A stretch of DNA of 64,000 nt from Nocardioides sp. 503 (GCF_004522095.1 NZ_SPUI01000001.1:62001-126000), one strand, 5' to 3'; shown: positions 37,377-48,396, numbered from the stretch's first letter. Notes: generated by a model not told the origin, from the sequence alone. A program made the numbers and translations.

Positions 37377-37880
37377 ATGAAGATCCGCACCCGGACCGCC
37401 GAGGTCGACGCGTGCCCGGACCTCCAGGAACGGCGCCGGGCCGACCGGGACCGCGAGGTGGCGGGGGGCGTGCTGCTCGGGGACCTGACGACCGCCCTCA
37501 CCCGTCCCGGTGCCGGCCCCGTCCGGGCCCGGCTGCTCGCGGGCGACTCCCGGCTGGTGCTCGAGCTGGACGACCCGACGGCGTTCGCGGCGTTCGACGA
37601 CGCCTCCGCGCTTCGGGCCGTCGCCGAGTCGCTGGCAGCGCGCGGCGCCGTGGTCGACCTCGTCTCCCACGGACGGCTCCTGGCCACGCTCGGAGCGGTG
37701 TCGGCGCCCTGGTGGCAGCGCCGGATCACCGGCACCCGCAGCATCCGCGTGGCGGACCTGCGCTCGGCCTGGCGGGCACCGCTGGCCGGCTCGGCCGACC
37801 AGCACGCCACCGCACCCGCGGCGCCGGTGGTGGCGTTGCCGACGATGCCGGATCCCCCCGAGCTCGGTCTGGTCTCCTGA
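37377..37880 (+). CDS. Paralogue of the 36427 N-terminal domain, 167 aa
   Basis: ATG 37377 behind GGGAGG; the frame runs upstream into the promoter and is not used. It shares with 36427 the pattern RLVLELDDPTAFAAFDDASALRAVAESLAARGAVVDL...LGAVSAPWWQRRITGTRSIRVADLRSAW, but lacks the FHA-like half, ending instead in a short Ala/Pro tail. The PWWQRR(I/L)TGTR core is the most conserved part and probably the functional site. No known family is recognised. It has its own copy of the inverted-repeat promoter. The stop lies 10 bp from the convergent DUF58 stop. Confidence 0.72.
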   Translation: MKIRTRTAEVDACPDLQERRRADRDREVAGGVLLGDLTTALTRPGAGPVRARLLAGDSRLVLELDDPTAFAAFDDASALRAVAESLAARGAVVDLVSHGRLLATLGAVSAPWWQRRITGTRSIRVADLRSAWRAPLAGSADQHATAPAAPVVALPTMPDPPELGLVS

Positions 37881-37889
37881 CGGCTCGAG

Positions 37890-39182
37890 CTAGAGCAGCC
37901 CCTGCGCCTTGAGGTGCAGGTAGTGGTCGGCGAGCGCCGGGGGGAGCCGCTCGGCGTCGGCGTCGACCACCTCGACGCCGAGGGCGCGCAGCAGCTGGGT
38001 CGTGCGGCGCCGGCGGCCCAGGACCTGCTCGGCCGCGGCCGCGTCGTAGACGTCGTCGATGCTCGCCCGCGCCGACGCGAGCCGGTCGAGCGCGGGATCG
38101 CGGACCGAGGCCAGCACGACGCGGTGGTGCCGGGTCAGCGCGGGCAGCACGGTGAGCAGGCCCTCCTCGACGGCCGAGGGCTCGAGCGGGGTGAGGAGCA
38201 CGACGAGGGCGCGCTGTCGGCCCAGCCCCTGGACCGCGCCGACGAGGGCGTCCCAGTCGGCCTCCGCGATCACCGGCTGGAGGTCGGCCATCGTGTCCTG
38301 GAGGCGGGCGGTGACGTCGCGGGACCCGGCCGAGCGCAGCCGCGAGCGGACACGTCGGTCGCCGGCCACGAAGTCGATGCGGTCGCCCGCGCGGGCGGCG
38401 AGCGCGGCGAGCAGGAGTGCGGCGTCCATCGCGGAGTCCAGGCGGGGCACGTCCTCGACCCGTCCCGCCGACGTGCGGGAGGTGTCCAGCACCAGCACCA
38501 CGCGGCGGTCGCGCTCGGGCTGCCAGGTGCGCACGACGACGTTGCGGTTGCGCGCCGAGGCCCGCCAGTCGATGGAGCGGACGTCGTCGCCGCGGACGTA
38601 CTCCCGCAGCGAGTCGAACTCCGTGCCCTGGCCGCGCACCCGCACGGCGGACCTCCCGTCGAGCTCGCGGAGCCGGAGGAGCCGCGAGGGCAGGTGCTTG
38701 CGCGACTCGAACGGCGGCAGGCTGCGGACCGTGCCCTCGACGGCGACGGTCCGCTGGCGCGACGCCAGGCCCAGGGGCCCGGCGCTCCGCACGGTGACGC
38801 CGACCGCCCGCAGGTCGCCGCGGCGCCGCGGCTGCAACGGGGTGCGGAGCACGGCCCGCTCGCCCGGTGCCACGCTGACGCGGTGGCGGTTGCCGGTCGC
38901 CCCGGCGCTGGGCTGCCAGGCGTCCCGCACCAGGGCGCGGACCCGCCGACCCGAGCCGTTGGTGGCGACGAGCAGGGTCTCGGTGGGGTGGCCCATCCGT
39001 ACCGTCCCGACCGGCCGCCGGGCCCAGGCCAGGGCGTCGGTCCTCGGCGCGAGCAGCCAGTCGGCCGCGCACAGCAGCACCACGACGAGCAGCCACAGGA
39101 AGACCGTCGACATGCTCGGACGCAGCACCACCGCGATGATGCCGAGCAGCAGGAGCAGCGGTGCCCGACCGGAGATCGCCAT
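37890..39182 (-). CDS. DUF58 domain protein (vWA-like), MoxR partner
   Basis: 430 aa from ATG 39182. Two N-terminal membrane helices (APLLLLLGIIAVVL and VFLWLLVVVLLCAADWLL) precede a beta domain. The DUF58 core follows (GQGTEFDSLREYVRGDDVRSIDWRASARNRNVVVRTWQPERDRRVVLVLDTSRTS), whose end is the MIDAS-like DxSxx strand (here DTSRTS) of a vWA fold. It works with a MoxR AAA+ ATPase in many bacteria, probably in assembling or maturing envelope or metal-containing proteins. It is the last gene of the five-gene operon starting at 43040, 15 bp after moxR. Confidence 0.88.
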   Translation of the reverse strand: MAISGRAPLLLLLGIIAVVLRPSMSTVFLWLLVVVLLCAADWLLAPRTDALAWARRPVGTVRMGHPTETLLVATNGSGRRVRALVRDAWQPSAGATGNRHRVSVAPGERAVLRTPLQPRRRGDLRAVGVTVRSAGPLGLASRQRTVAVEGTVRSLPPFESRKHLPSRLLRLRELDGRSAVRVRGQGTEFDSLREYVRGDDVRSIDWRASARNRNVVVRTWQPERDRRVVLVLDTSRTSAGRVEDVPRLDSAMDAALLLAALAARAGDRIDFVAGDRRVRSRLRSAGSRDVTARLQDTMADLQPVIAEADWDALVGAVQGLGRQRALVVLLTPLEPSAVEEGLLTVLPALTRHHRVVLASVRDPALDRLASARASIDDVYDAAAAEQVLGRRRRTTQLLRALGVEVVDADAERLPPALADHYLHLKAQGLL

Positions 39183-39197
39183 CAGCGGGTCACCGGG

Positions 39198-40189
<992 letters not shown>

Positions 40190-40193
<4 letters not shown>

Positions 40194-41347
40194 GTGCGGC
40201 GTACCTCTCTGTCGAGCTCGGCCAGCTGCCTGGCCAGAGCGATCAGGGCTGCGTCGGTGGCGGGGGCGGGCGCCAGGGGACCGATGAGGGCGTCCACCTC
40301 GGTCTCGCTCCGGCCGAGGTGGTGGGCGACGTCGCGCACGAGGGCGTGCGGGTCGGTCACGGTGCCCAGGTGCAGGCGCTCCGCGGCCCGGTCGCGAGCC
40401 GCGCGGCGCAGTGCCTGCGCGGCGTGCTCGCGGTCGCCGGCGCGTCGGTAGAGGCGACCGCGGCTGAGGGTGGTCTCGATGGCCTTGACGACGACGGGCA
40501 GCGGCTCGCTGGCCAGCGCCCCGAGCCGACGCCCGCGCCACACCGCCACCCCGACGACGGTCAGGGCGAGCAGCCAGACCCCGGGCCGGACCCAGTCGGG
40601 GGCCAGGCTCTCGAGGGTGACGCCGTCGCCGGCGCCGAGGTCGTCGACCTGGGGGACGTACCAGACCAGGCGCTCGTCCCGGCCGAGGAGGCGCAGGGCG
40701 AGGGCGGCGTTGTCGGCGCGCAGCACCTGGTCGTTGGTCAGGGCGTCGCCGGCGCCGAAGAGGCTCACGTCGCCGCGCTCGACGAGCACCGCCGCTCCGG
40801 AGCCGTCCCCGAAGCAGCCGGTCCCCGGGTAGGACAGCGCCACGTCGACCTCGAGCGTCAGGTCCGCGAAGAGCGGGTCGTCGCAGTCGGCCTCGCGGCC
40901 GCCGTCGAGCGAGTCCGGGAGGGCGTCCCCGTCCATCCCGACCTCCTCGGCGACCGTCGGCCCGGGCTCGACGAGGACGAGGCGGGCGGCGCCGACGTGC
41001 TCGAGGAGCCGGTCGACCGTGCTGGCGCCGAGGGCGTCGGTCGAGGTGACCAGCACGGTCGTCCCGGGCCCGACGTCGGTCCGCTCGAGCTCGGCGGCGC
41101 CGCGGGCGACCGTGACGTCGACCCCCTCGTCGTCGAGCACGCGCGCGAGCGCCCGGGCGCCGTCGGGTCCGGGGTTGGCGGGATCGAGCGCGGTGTCGGT
41201 GCGCTCCTCGCCGTCGCTCCACACGACGACCAGGACGGCGAGCACGAGCCCGAGGACGATCAGGATCATCCCGCGGTGGCGGCGCAGGGCGCCCGAGGCT
41301 CCGGTGGCGCCCGTGCCGGTCGCAGGGGCGGCGGTGTCCGTGCTCAT
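40190..41347 (-). CDS. DUF4350 domain membrane protein
   Basis: 385 aa. An N-terminal helix (HRGMILIVLGLVLAVLVVVW) is followed by an extracytoplasmic DUF4350 domain: PGPDGARALARVLDDEGVDVTVARGAAELE, GTTVLVTSTDAL, RLVLVEPG. A second helix (GVWLLALTVVGVAVWRG) and a cytoplasmic helical tail (RRLGALASEPLPVVVKAIETTLSRGRLYRRAGDREHAAQAL) complete it. It is always found with MoxR/DUF58 sets, corresponding to Rv3691 by position. Four-base overlaps on both sides show strict coupling in the operon. Biochemical role unknown. Confidence 0.83.
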
Positions 41348-41967
41348 CGCGCGCCCACCAGATCGTCGTCGAGCGCGAGCACGCCGAGCGCCTGCTCACG
41401 GGTCGCCGGCCGGTCGCCGTAGAGGACGGCGTCGAAGAGCCGGGCGCTGCCGTCCACGCGCGGGCGCTGGGAGGGGTACTCCGCGGCGAGCGCGAGGGCG
41501 ACCTCGTGGGCGGTGGCCCCGGGGGCGTCCTCGAGGCGGCCGCGCTCGGCCTGGCGCAGGGCGAGTGCCCGGAACCCGTCGACGACGGCGTCCTCGTAGC
41601 GCTCCTCCTCGATCGCGGCGCGGGCGCGGGCGCGCAGCTCGGCGGAGGTGACGTCCTCCCCGGTCAGGACCGGCTGCTCCTCGTCCTCGGCGCGGGCCGT
41701 GCGCCGGGCGCGGGACACCAGGAACGCCAGGCCGCCGAGCAGCAGCACCACGACCAGCATGACCGCGAAGGTCTGCAGGGGCGGCGCGTCGCCTGCGGTC
41801 CGGACGCCCCCGTCGAGCCGGCGGCTGAGCCAGTCGCCGACGCGCTGGAGGAGGTCCTGGTCGTGGTAGTCGGGCGCGAGCAGCTCGCGCCGCAGCAGCG
41901 AGCGCGCCTCGTCGGGAGTGGGGTCCAGCGGCGGGTCCGCCAGCCGGCCGGCCAGGGTGCCGATCAC
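41344..41967 (-). CDS. DUF4129 domain membrane protein
   Basis: 207 aa from GTG 41967 (VIGTLAGRLADPPLDPTPDEARSLLRRELLAPDYHDQDLLQRVGDWL), which overlaps the upstream stop. One transmembrane helix (LQTFAVMLVVVLLLGGLAFLVSRARR) is followed by the cytoplasmic DUF4129 helices (AIEEERYEDAVVDGFRALALRQAERGRLEDAPGATAHEVALALA). DUF4129 is usually fused to or encoded beside transglutaminase/MoxR/DUF58 proteins. The frame also stays open far upstream, but that is shadow of the next gene. Confidence 0.82.
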   Translation of the reverse strand: MIGTLAGRLADPPLDPTPDEARSLLRRELLAPDYHDQDLLQRVGDWLSRRLDGGVRTAGDAPPLQTFAVMLVVVLLLGGLAFLVSRARRTARAEDEEQPVLTGEDVTSAELRARARAAIEEERYEDAVVDGFRALALRQAERGRLEDAPGATAHEVALALAAEYPSQRPRVDGSARLFDAVLYGDRPATREQALGVLALDDDLVGAR

Positions 41968-43040
41968 GGGCCGAGGACCCCGGCGCGCGACATCAGCTCG
42001 ACGTCGTAGCCCTCCTTGCGCATGCGCAGGTCGACGTACTGCAGGGCGACGACCGCGGCCGAGAACGGCGCGGCGAAGGCCGACGACACGACCGTGGCGA
42101 GCGCCTGGGTGACGACCAGGACCAGGGCGGCGTGCGCCGGGTCGACGACCTCGCTCAGCAGCAGACCCGCGACGCTGAACGGCACGGCGAGCAGCTGCGA
42201 GGCCACGGCGGTGATGAGGAGGGTGAGCAGGGCGATGCCGAGCGTGCGCGCGGACTGCCGCGAGGTCAGGCGGTAGCCGCGCCCGATGGCCCGGAACAGC
42301 CCCACCTGCTCGAGGACGAGGACCGGGGCGGGCAGGTAGAGCACCCGGATCCAGAGCCAGCCCATCAGGAAGACGAACGCGGGGAACGACACCACCCCGA
42401 AGAGGAGGGGGAGCACGACGCCGTCGGTCAGCGCCACCACCAGCACCCAGGCGACGACGTAGCCGACGAAGACCACGACGAAGGCCACCAGCACCAGGAG
42501 CGACAGGCCGATCAGCCGCCAGCGCCGTCCCCGCGTGGCCGCCCACGTGGCGCCCAGCGTGGTGCGACGCCCGATCGCGGCCTGGGAGGTCACGTGGGCG
42601 ACGCAGGCCGTCACGAACACCAGCGAGACCTGCAGCAGCAGCACGCTGAGCACCGTGCTCCAGGACCCCACGGCGTCGCCGACGCCCTGGCTGGCCTCGT
42701 CGACGGTGACCCCCAGGGTGAAGGTCAGCACGGCGGTGACCAGCACGGGCACCGCCATCGTGATCGCGGCGACGAGCACGGCCACGCCGACGGTCGCCTG
42801 GGGGTTGACGCGGATGATCCGGAACGCCGCGTCGTAGATGTCGCCGAGACCCAGCGGCCGCAGCGGGATGACGCCCGGCCGGTGGGCCGCGCCCAGCATG
42901 GCGACCGGCGGGGTCCACGGTCGCCCCGCGGCGTACGTCGCAGGAGGCGGTGGCGGTGCCCAGCCCGGGGGCGGGGGTGGCGGGGTCGTGGGCTCACCGA
43001 AGGGCGCGCCCGGCGGCGGAAAGTGCTCGTGGCCCGACAT
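41964..43040 (-). CDS. Polytopic membrane protein, first gene of the MoxR operon
   Basis: 358 aa. A Pro-rich cytoplasmic N-terminus of about 45 residues (PPPGAPFGEPTTPPPPPPGW) precedes RPLGLGDIYDAAFRIIRVNP and six to seven membrane helices. It resembles the membrane domain found in glycerophosphodiester phosphodiesterase-like and DUF7544 proteins, with no catalytic residues. The segment LEQVGLFRAIGRGYRLTSRQSARTLGIALL is typical of this group. It starts the operon with the DUF4129, DUF4350, MoxR and DUF58 genes and may form part of the same envelope complex. Confidence 0.78.
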   Translation of the reverse strand: MSGHEHFPPPGAPFGEPTTPPPPPPGWAPPPPPATYAAGRPWTPPVAMLGAAHRPGVIPLRPLGLGDIYDAAFRIIRVNPQATVGVAVLVAAITMAVPVLVTAVLTFTLGVTVDEASQGVGDAVGSWSTVLSVLLLQVSLVFVTACVAHVTSQAAIGRRTTLGATWAATRGRRWRLIGLSLLVLVAFVVVFVGYVVAWVLVVALTDGVVLPLLFGVVSFPAFVFLMGWLWIRVLYLPAPVLVLEQVGLFRAIGRGYRLTSRQSARTLGIALLTLLITAVASQLLAVPFSVAGLLLSEVVDPAHAALVLVVTQALATVVSSAFAAPFSAAVVALQYVDLRMRKEGYDVELMSRAGVLGP

Positions 43041-43103
43041 CGCTCCCCTTCGTCACGCTCATCCTGTCAGGTGACGGGCGTGGCCAAACCTCGCGCCGCC
43101 GGC

Positions 43104-43607
43104 TCAGCCCCCGGTGGCGTGGCTGGTCGCGTGGCTGGGCAGCACGCACGCGACGTCGAGGCCCAGCACCCGGTTGAGCCGGCCGAACGCGATCCACGAG
43201 CCGAGGCACATGGACAGCTCCACGATCTCCCGGTCGGAGTACGCCGCCTTCATCCGCGTCCAGAACCCGTCGTCGAGCCCGTGGTGGTCCAGCGAGTAGC
43301 GCTCGGCGTACTCGGCGGCCAGGCGGGTGCGCTCGTCGAAGTCACCGGTGGTGCGCCAGTCGGTCACGGCGTCGGCGAAGCCGTCCTCGACCGTGACGCC
43401 GTCCTTCTCGGTGCGCCAGTCCTGGCAGAACAGGCAGCCGTTGATCTGGGCGACGCGCAGCCGGGCGGCCTCGAACTCCCGCAGTCCCAGGGTGCCGTCG
43501 GCGTAGACGCTGGTGGCGAAGCGCGAGGCGGCCGGACCGATCCCGGGCACCATCTCCCCCCACACGTAGAGGATCGGGTCCTTGCCCTCGGGGACGTCGA
43601 TGATCAT
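43104..43607 (-). CDS. Carboxymuconolactone decarboxylase / AhpD-like protein
   Basis: 167 aa from ATG 43607. It has the AhpD-like all-helical fold with the active-site pattern LRVAQINGCLFCQDWR: the CxxC pair is present, as in peroxidase-type members, and followed by Asp and Trp. The C-terminal half has DREIVELSMCLGSWIAFGRLNRVLGLD. It may act as an alkylhydroperoxidase or as a decarboxylase partner; the family name alone does not decide. It overlaps the end of the upstream oxidoreductase (ATGA), so the two share a pathway or control. Confidence 0.84.
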   Translation of the reverse strand: MIIDVPEGKDPILYVWGEMVPGIGPAASRFATSVYADGTLGLREFEAARLRVAQINGCLFCQDWRTEKDGVTVEDGFADAVTDWRTTGDFDERTRLAAEYAERYSLDHHGLDDGFWTRMKAAYSDREIVELSMCLGSWIAFGRLNRVLGLDVACVLPSHATSHATGG

Positions 43608-44755
43608 GGGCGTGCTCCTGTCGCTGCGGTGGGGGTGCGGCTCCGGCCGAGGCGGCCGGACGCGGGGGAGAGGGGGACCTCGAGGCCGTCGTAGAGACCG
43701 GGAGACGCGGCGCGCAGCCACGGGATCGCGTTGACGAGTCGGTTGGCGGCGGTGGCGTTTCCGCCCGCGGCGCGGTTGCCGCCCTCGTCGGTCGCCTCCA
43801 GGTTGATCTCGATCCGGGGGCGGCCCTCGATCACGACGCGGTGGGCGCCGTCGCCGCCGTCGGCGGGAAGCGGCCAGTCGGGCGCGACGTCGCGGGTGAT
43901 CCGGGTGACGTGCTCGACCACGATGACCGCCTCGCCGTCGACGACCCCCTGGACCTCGAAGCGCAGCGCACCCTGGGTGCCGGCCGCGAAGCGACCCATC
44001 GCGTTGGTGACGTCGCGCTCGAGCGGGCGCCGCTCGAGGGTCTCGCGGACCTCGTCGAGCTCGACCCCGAGCGCGCGGGCGATCAGCCGGACCTGACCGC
44101 CCCACACCATCGTCGGCACGGTGGGCGCCACCATCGGCGGCTCGTAGTCCATCGGCTCGCCCATGCCGACCAGCATCCGCACCGCCTCGGGGGCGTCGTA
44201 GGTCGAGTAGTCGAAGATCTCCTGGCACCGCACCTGGTCGACCGTGCCGGCCAGTGCCGTGGCGAGCACCGGCAGCAGGTCGTTGCCCCAGCCGGGGTCG
44301 ATGCCGCTCACGAACAGCGCGGAGCCGCCGGCCCGCGCCGCCTCGAGCAGCGGGTCGCGCAGCTCCGCGGGGGCGCTGCGGTGGTCGTAGAGGGCGTAGA
44401 TCGCGGGGGTGACCACCACGGCGCCGGCGCGCAGGGCCCGCGCCACGTCGGCGGCGGCCGCATCGGGTCGGACGTCGCCGGAGGCCGTGTAGGCCACCGC
44501 GGCCGCCCCGGCGAGCGCGGCGTCCGGGTCGTCGGTGGCTGGCACGCCGAGCGCGCGTCCGAGGCCCGCGAGCTCGCCGGCGTCGCGCCCCACCTTGGCG
44601 GGGTCGTGGACCACCACCGCCGACAGCCGGAGCCTGGGGTGGGCCTCCACGGCGCGGATGGCGGCGCGGCCCATGTTGCCGGTGCCCCACACGACCACCG
44701 GCAGCGGCTCGTCCGACCCCTCCGCCGCTAAGTAGAACGTGTTCTCGTTTGCCAT
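43604..44755 (-). CDS. NAD(P)-dependent dehydrogenase, dihydrodipicolinate-reductase/diaminopentanoate-dehydrogenase-like
   Basis: 383 aa. The Rossmann motif VVVWGTGNMGRAAIRAVEAHPRLRLSAVVVHDPAKVGRDAGELAG opens the protein. VDGIDPGWGNDLLP-type and FDYSTYDAPEAVRMLVGMGEPMD segments are those of the actinobacterial DapB-like group related to 2,4-diaminopentanoate dehydrogenase. The usual diaminopimelate-pathway DapB is shorter (about 250 aa), so this is a different enzyme with an unknown, probably catabolic, substrate. It is paired with the AhpD-like gene and lies just upstream of the ribosomal superoperon on the opposite strand. Confidence 0.8.
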   Translation of the reverse strand: MANENTFYLAAEGSDEPLPVVVWGTGNMGRAAIRAVEAHPRLRLSAVVVHDPAKVGRDAGELAGLGRALGVPATDDPDAALAGAAAVAYTASGDVRPDAAAADVARALRAGAVVVTPAIYALYDHRSAPAELRDPLLEAARAGGSALFVSGIDPGWGNDLLPVLATALAGTVDQVRCQEIFDYSTYDAPEAVRMLVGMGEPMDYEPPMVAPTVPTMVWGGQVRLIARALGVELDEVRETLERRPLERDVTNAMGRFAAGTQGALRFEVQGVVDGEAVIVVEHVTRITRDVAPDWPLPADGGDGAHRVVIEGRPRIEINLEATDEGGNRAAGGNATAANRLVNAIPWLRAASPGLYDGLEVPLSPASGRLGRSRTPTAATGARP

Positions 44756-45218
44756 GGCGCGAGGCTAGCGCGGCCCGCGACGGCGGGGTAGTCCCTGACG
44801 CAACGGTCGCGAAACGCCGCCCGGGATGACACGATCGTCCGGGACTATCCGCCCGGCAGGGACCACCGTCGATCCGATTTGGCGCAGTGGGAGAGATCTG
44901 CCAAGATAGTCCGGTTGCTCCGGCGGGTCGCCGGGGTGCGGCACATCTTGACTACTGAATCGCGTCTCCCAGCTCCTCACGGAGCGTTGTTTCGGTAGCA
45001 GGCCTGTGCCAGCACCGCGCCTGGAGACCCGATCAGCCTGACGAACCGTCAGGCGCCACCAACACCGCAGATCGATCCTGGTCCCGTGGTGCGAGGAAAT
45101 CTCGCGACACGCCCGACCGCGGGGGTCGGCCACGGGGTGGCGAGCACAGGGCGGAACGGGTTCGACCTGAAGACGTTCCGGACAGCGACGTGGACCAGTA
45201 GAAGGTAGAGAGAGACCT
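44756..45218 (+). promoter_or_regulatory. 463-bp non-coding region: promoter and long leader of the S10 superoperon
   Basis: No gene is seen. The best promoter is TTGGCG (44879-44884), 17 bp, CAAGAT (44902-44907), which would leave a leader of about 305 bases before rpsJ. A second TTGACT occurs at 44948 without a clear -10 box. Short inverted pieces such as CCTGACG..CGTCAGG near 45036-45053 hint at leader structure. In many bacteria L4 controls this operon through its leader. Confidence 0.6.
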
Positions 45219-45527
45219 ATGGCGGGACAGAAGATCCGCATCAGGCTCAAGGCCTATGACCACGAGGTGATCGACACCTCGGCGCGCAAGATCGTGGACA
45301 CCGTCACCCGCACGGGTGCCAAGGTCGCCGGCCCCGTGCCGCTGCCGACCGAGAAGAACGTCTACTGCGTGATTCGCTCGCCCCACAAGTACAAGGACTC
45401 CCGCGAGCACTTCGAGATGCGCACGCACAAGCGCCTCATCGACATCATCGACCCCACGCCCAAGACCGTCGACTCCCTGATGCGGCTCGACCTGCCGGCC
45501 GGTGTCGACATCGAGATCAAGCTCTGA
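45219..45527 (+). CDS. rpsJ: 30S ribosomal protein S10
   Basis: 102 aa, standard length. It begins [19 protein letters not shown] and includes the exposed loop [34 protein letters not shown]. Apart from its place in the 30S head it serves as NusE in transcription antitermination with NusB. It is the first gene of the S10 superoperon and is preceded by a purine-rich GGTAGAGAGAG ribosome-binding region. rplC follows 10 bp later. Confidence 0.98.
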   Translation: MAGQKIRIRLKAYDHEVIDTSARKIVDTVTRTGAKVAGPVPLPTEKNVYCVIRSPHKYKDSREHFEMRTHKRLIDIIDPTPKTVDSLMRLDLPAGVDIEIKL

Positions 45528-45537
45528 GGTCCAAGCA

Positions 45538-46197
45538 ATGACTGTTGAGAAGAACGTGAAGGGGCTGCTGGGCACCAAGCTCGGCATGACCCAGCTCTGG
45601 GACGAGAACAACCGCATCGTCCCCGTCACCGTGATCGCCGCGTCGACCAACGTGATCACCCAGGTCCGCCACCCCGAGACCGACGGCTACAACGCCATCC
45701 AGGTCGGGTTCGGCGAGATCGAGGGTCGCAAGGTCAACAAGCCGCAGGCCGGACACTTCGCCAAGGCCGGCACCACGCCGCGCCGCCACGTGGTGGAGAT
45801 CCGCACCTCCGACGCCGCGTCCTACACCGTCGGCCAGGAGCTCGCGGTCGACACCTTCGCCGCGGGCGACGTCATCGACGTCACCGGCACGAGCAAGGGC
45901 AAGGGCTTCGCCGGCGTCATGAAGCTCCACGGCTTCCACGGCGTCGGTGCCTCCCACGGTGCCCACCGCAACCACCGCAAGCCCGGTTCGATCGGCGCCT
46001 GCGCCACGCCGGGCCGCGTGTTCAAGGGCACCCGCATGGCCGGCCGGATGGGTAGCGACACCGTCACCACCCAGAACGTCACCGTGCACGCCGTCGACGC
46101 CGACAAGGGCCTGATCCTCCTCAAGGGTGCCGTCCCCGGCCCCAAGGGTGGGGTCATCGTCCTGCGCTCGGCTGCGAAGAAGAGCCAGGAGGCCTGA
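45538..46197 (+). CDS. rplC: 50S ribosomal protein L3
   Basis: 219 aa from ATG 45538; earlier starts in the frame lie inside rpsJ. It starts [16 protein letters not shown], and the central extension reaching the peptidyl-transferase centre reads [49 protein letters not shown]. The position normally Arg in MKRH is Leu here. L3 nucleates 50S assembly on domain VI of 23S rRNA. rplD starts 1 base past its stop. Confidence 0.97.
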   Translation: MTVEKNVKGLLGTKLGMTQLWDENNRIVPVTVIAASTNVITQVRHPETDGYNAIQVGFGEIEGRKVNKPQAGHFAKAGTTPRRHVVEIRTSDAASYTVGQELAVDTFAAGDVIDVTGTSKGKGFAGVMKLHGFHGVGASHGAHRNHRKPGSIGACATPGRVFKGTRMAGRMGSDTVTTQNVTVHAVDADKGLILLKGAVPGPKGGVIVLRSAAKKSQEA

Positions 46198-46198
46198 G

Positions 46199-46945
46199 AT
46201 GGCGACCGAGGAGACCACCAAGAAGGCCGCGAGCAAGAAGGCGGCCCCGAGCAAGAAGGCCGCCGCCAGCAAGAAGGCGGCCCCGAGCAAGAAGGCCGAC
46301 GCCGGTAAGGCCACGACCGTCCAGGTCGACCTGCCCGCCGAGATCTTCGACGCCAAGATCAACATCCCGCTGATCCACCAGGTCGTCGTGGCCCAGCAGG
46401 CCGCGGCTCGCCAGGGCACGCACTCGACGAAGCGCCGGGGCGAGGTCCGCGGTGGCGGTCGCAAGCCCTACAAGCAGAAGGGCACCGGCCGCGCCCGTCA
46501 GGGCTCGACCCGCGCCCCGCAGTTCGCCGGTGGTGGCGTCGTCCACGGCCCCAAGCCGCGCGACTACGACCAGCGCACGCCCAAGAAGATGAAGGCCGCC
46601 GCCCTGCGCGGTGCCCTCTCCGACCGGGCCCACAACGAGCGCATCCACGTGGTGGAGTCGCTGGTGTCGGGCGAGGTCCCCTCGACCCGCGCCGCGATCG
46701 CCTCGCTGGCCTCGCTCACGTCGCGGACCAAGGTCCTCGTCGTGCTCGAGCGCGCCGACAGCCTCACCTGGCTCTCGCTGCGCAACGCGCCGTCGGTGCA
46801 CATCGTGGCCGTCGACCAGCTCAACACCTACGACGTGCTCGCCTCCGACGACGTGGTCTTCACCAAGGGCGCCTACGACGCGCTGGTGAACGGCACCGCC
46901 GCGGCGACCGAGACGGACGCGAACGCCGAGGAGGGCGACAAGTGA
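46199..46945 (+). CDS. rplD: 50S ribosomal protein L4 with a Lys/Ala-rich N-terminal extension
   Basis: 248 aa from ATG 46199, about 40 residues longer than usual L4. The extra N-terminus is made of KKAAPSK / KKAAASK units, histone-H1-like. The normal protein starts near [62 protein letters not shown], which is the loop lining the exit tunnel. The C-terminus also has an acidic tail ([13 protein letters not shown]). In E. coli L4 represses the S10 operon; whether it does here is not known. GTGA overlap with rplW. Confidence 0.96.
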   Translation: MATEETTKKAASKKAAPSKKAAASKKAAPSKKADAGKATTVQVDLPAEIFDAKINIPLIHQVVVAQQAAARQGTHSTKRRGEVRGGGRKPYKQKGTGRARQGSTRAPQFAGGGVVHGPKPRDYDQRTPKKMKAAALRGALSDRAHNERIHVVESLVSGEVPSTRAAIASLASLTSRTKVLVVLERADSLTWLSLRNAPSVHIVAVDQLNTYDVLASDDVVFTKGAYDALVNGTAAATETDANAEEGDK

Positions 46946-47247
46946 GCACGCTGCACAAGGACCACCGCGACGTCCTGATCGCGCCCGTGGTGTCCGAGAA
47001 GAGCTACAGCCTTCTCGACGCCAACAAGTACACGTTCCTGGTGCGCCCGGACTCGAACAAGACCGAGATCAAGATCGCGGTCGAGAAGATCTTCGGCGTC
47101 AAGGTCACGTCGGTCAACACGATCAACCGAGTCGGCAAGACCCGTCGCACCCGCAACGGTCTGGGCAAGCGCAAGGACACCAAGCGCGCCATCGTCAGCC
47201 TCGCCGAGGGCCACCGCATCGACATCTTCGGGGGACCGGTCTCCTGA
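46942..47247 (+). CDS. rplW: 50S ribosomal protein L23
   Basis: 101 aa from GTG 46942, overlapping the rplD stop. It has the family pattern [52 protein letters not shown]23 lies at the tunnel exit and is the docking site for trigger factor and SRP. Its length is normal for actinobacteria. Confidence 0.97.
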   Translation: MSTLHKDHRDVLIAPVVSEKSYSLLDANKYTFLVRPDSNKTEIKIAVEKIFGVKVTSVNTINRVGKTRRTRNGLGKRKDTKRAIVSLAEGHRIDIFGGPVS

Positions 47248-47272
47248 CCGGCTCCCTCGACTAGGAACTGAT

Positions 47273-48109
<837 letters not shown>

Positions 48110-48114
48110 CTGAC

Positions 48115-48396
48115 ATGCCTCGTAGCCTGAAGAAGGGCCCCTTCATCGACGACCACCTTCAGAAGAAGGTGGACGCCGAGAACGCCAAGGGCAGCCACAA
48201 CGTCATCAAGACCTGGTCGCGCCGGTCGATGATCATCCCCGACATGATCGGCCACACCATCGCGGTGCACGACGGCCGCAAGCACGTGCCGGTGTTCGTC
48301 ACCGACGCGATGGTCGGTCACAAGCTGGGCGAGTTCGCCCCGACCCGCACCTACCGCGGGCACGTCAAGGACGACCGGAAGGGACGCCGCCGATGA
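48115..48396 (+). CDS. rpsS: 30S ribosomal protein S19
   Basis: 93 aa, normal length. [19 protein letters not shown] and the segment [53 protein letters not shown] are diagnostic. It pairs with S13 in the 30S head near the A and P site tRNAs. The stop overlaps the rplV start (ATGA). Confidence 0.98.
   Translation: MPRSLKKGPFIDDHLQKKVDAENAKGSHNVIKTWSRRSMIIPDMIGHTIAVHDGRKHVPVFVTDAMVGHKLGEFAPTRTYRGHVKDDRKGRRR

Noticed and set aside
42132-43694. A 520-codon plus-strand frame over the MoxR operon's first gene
   Set aside because: Shadow frame; the minus-strand membrane protein with clear helices and coupled starts explains the region.
44756-45218. A possible tRNA or small RNA gene in the rpsJ upstream gap (ggttcgacc)
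   Set aside because: The T-loop-like string has no matching acceptor or anticodon arms around it; the gap is better read as promoter and leader.
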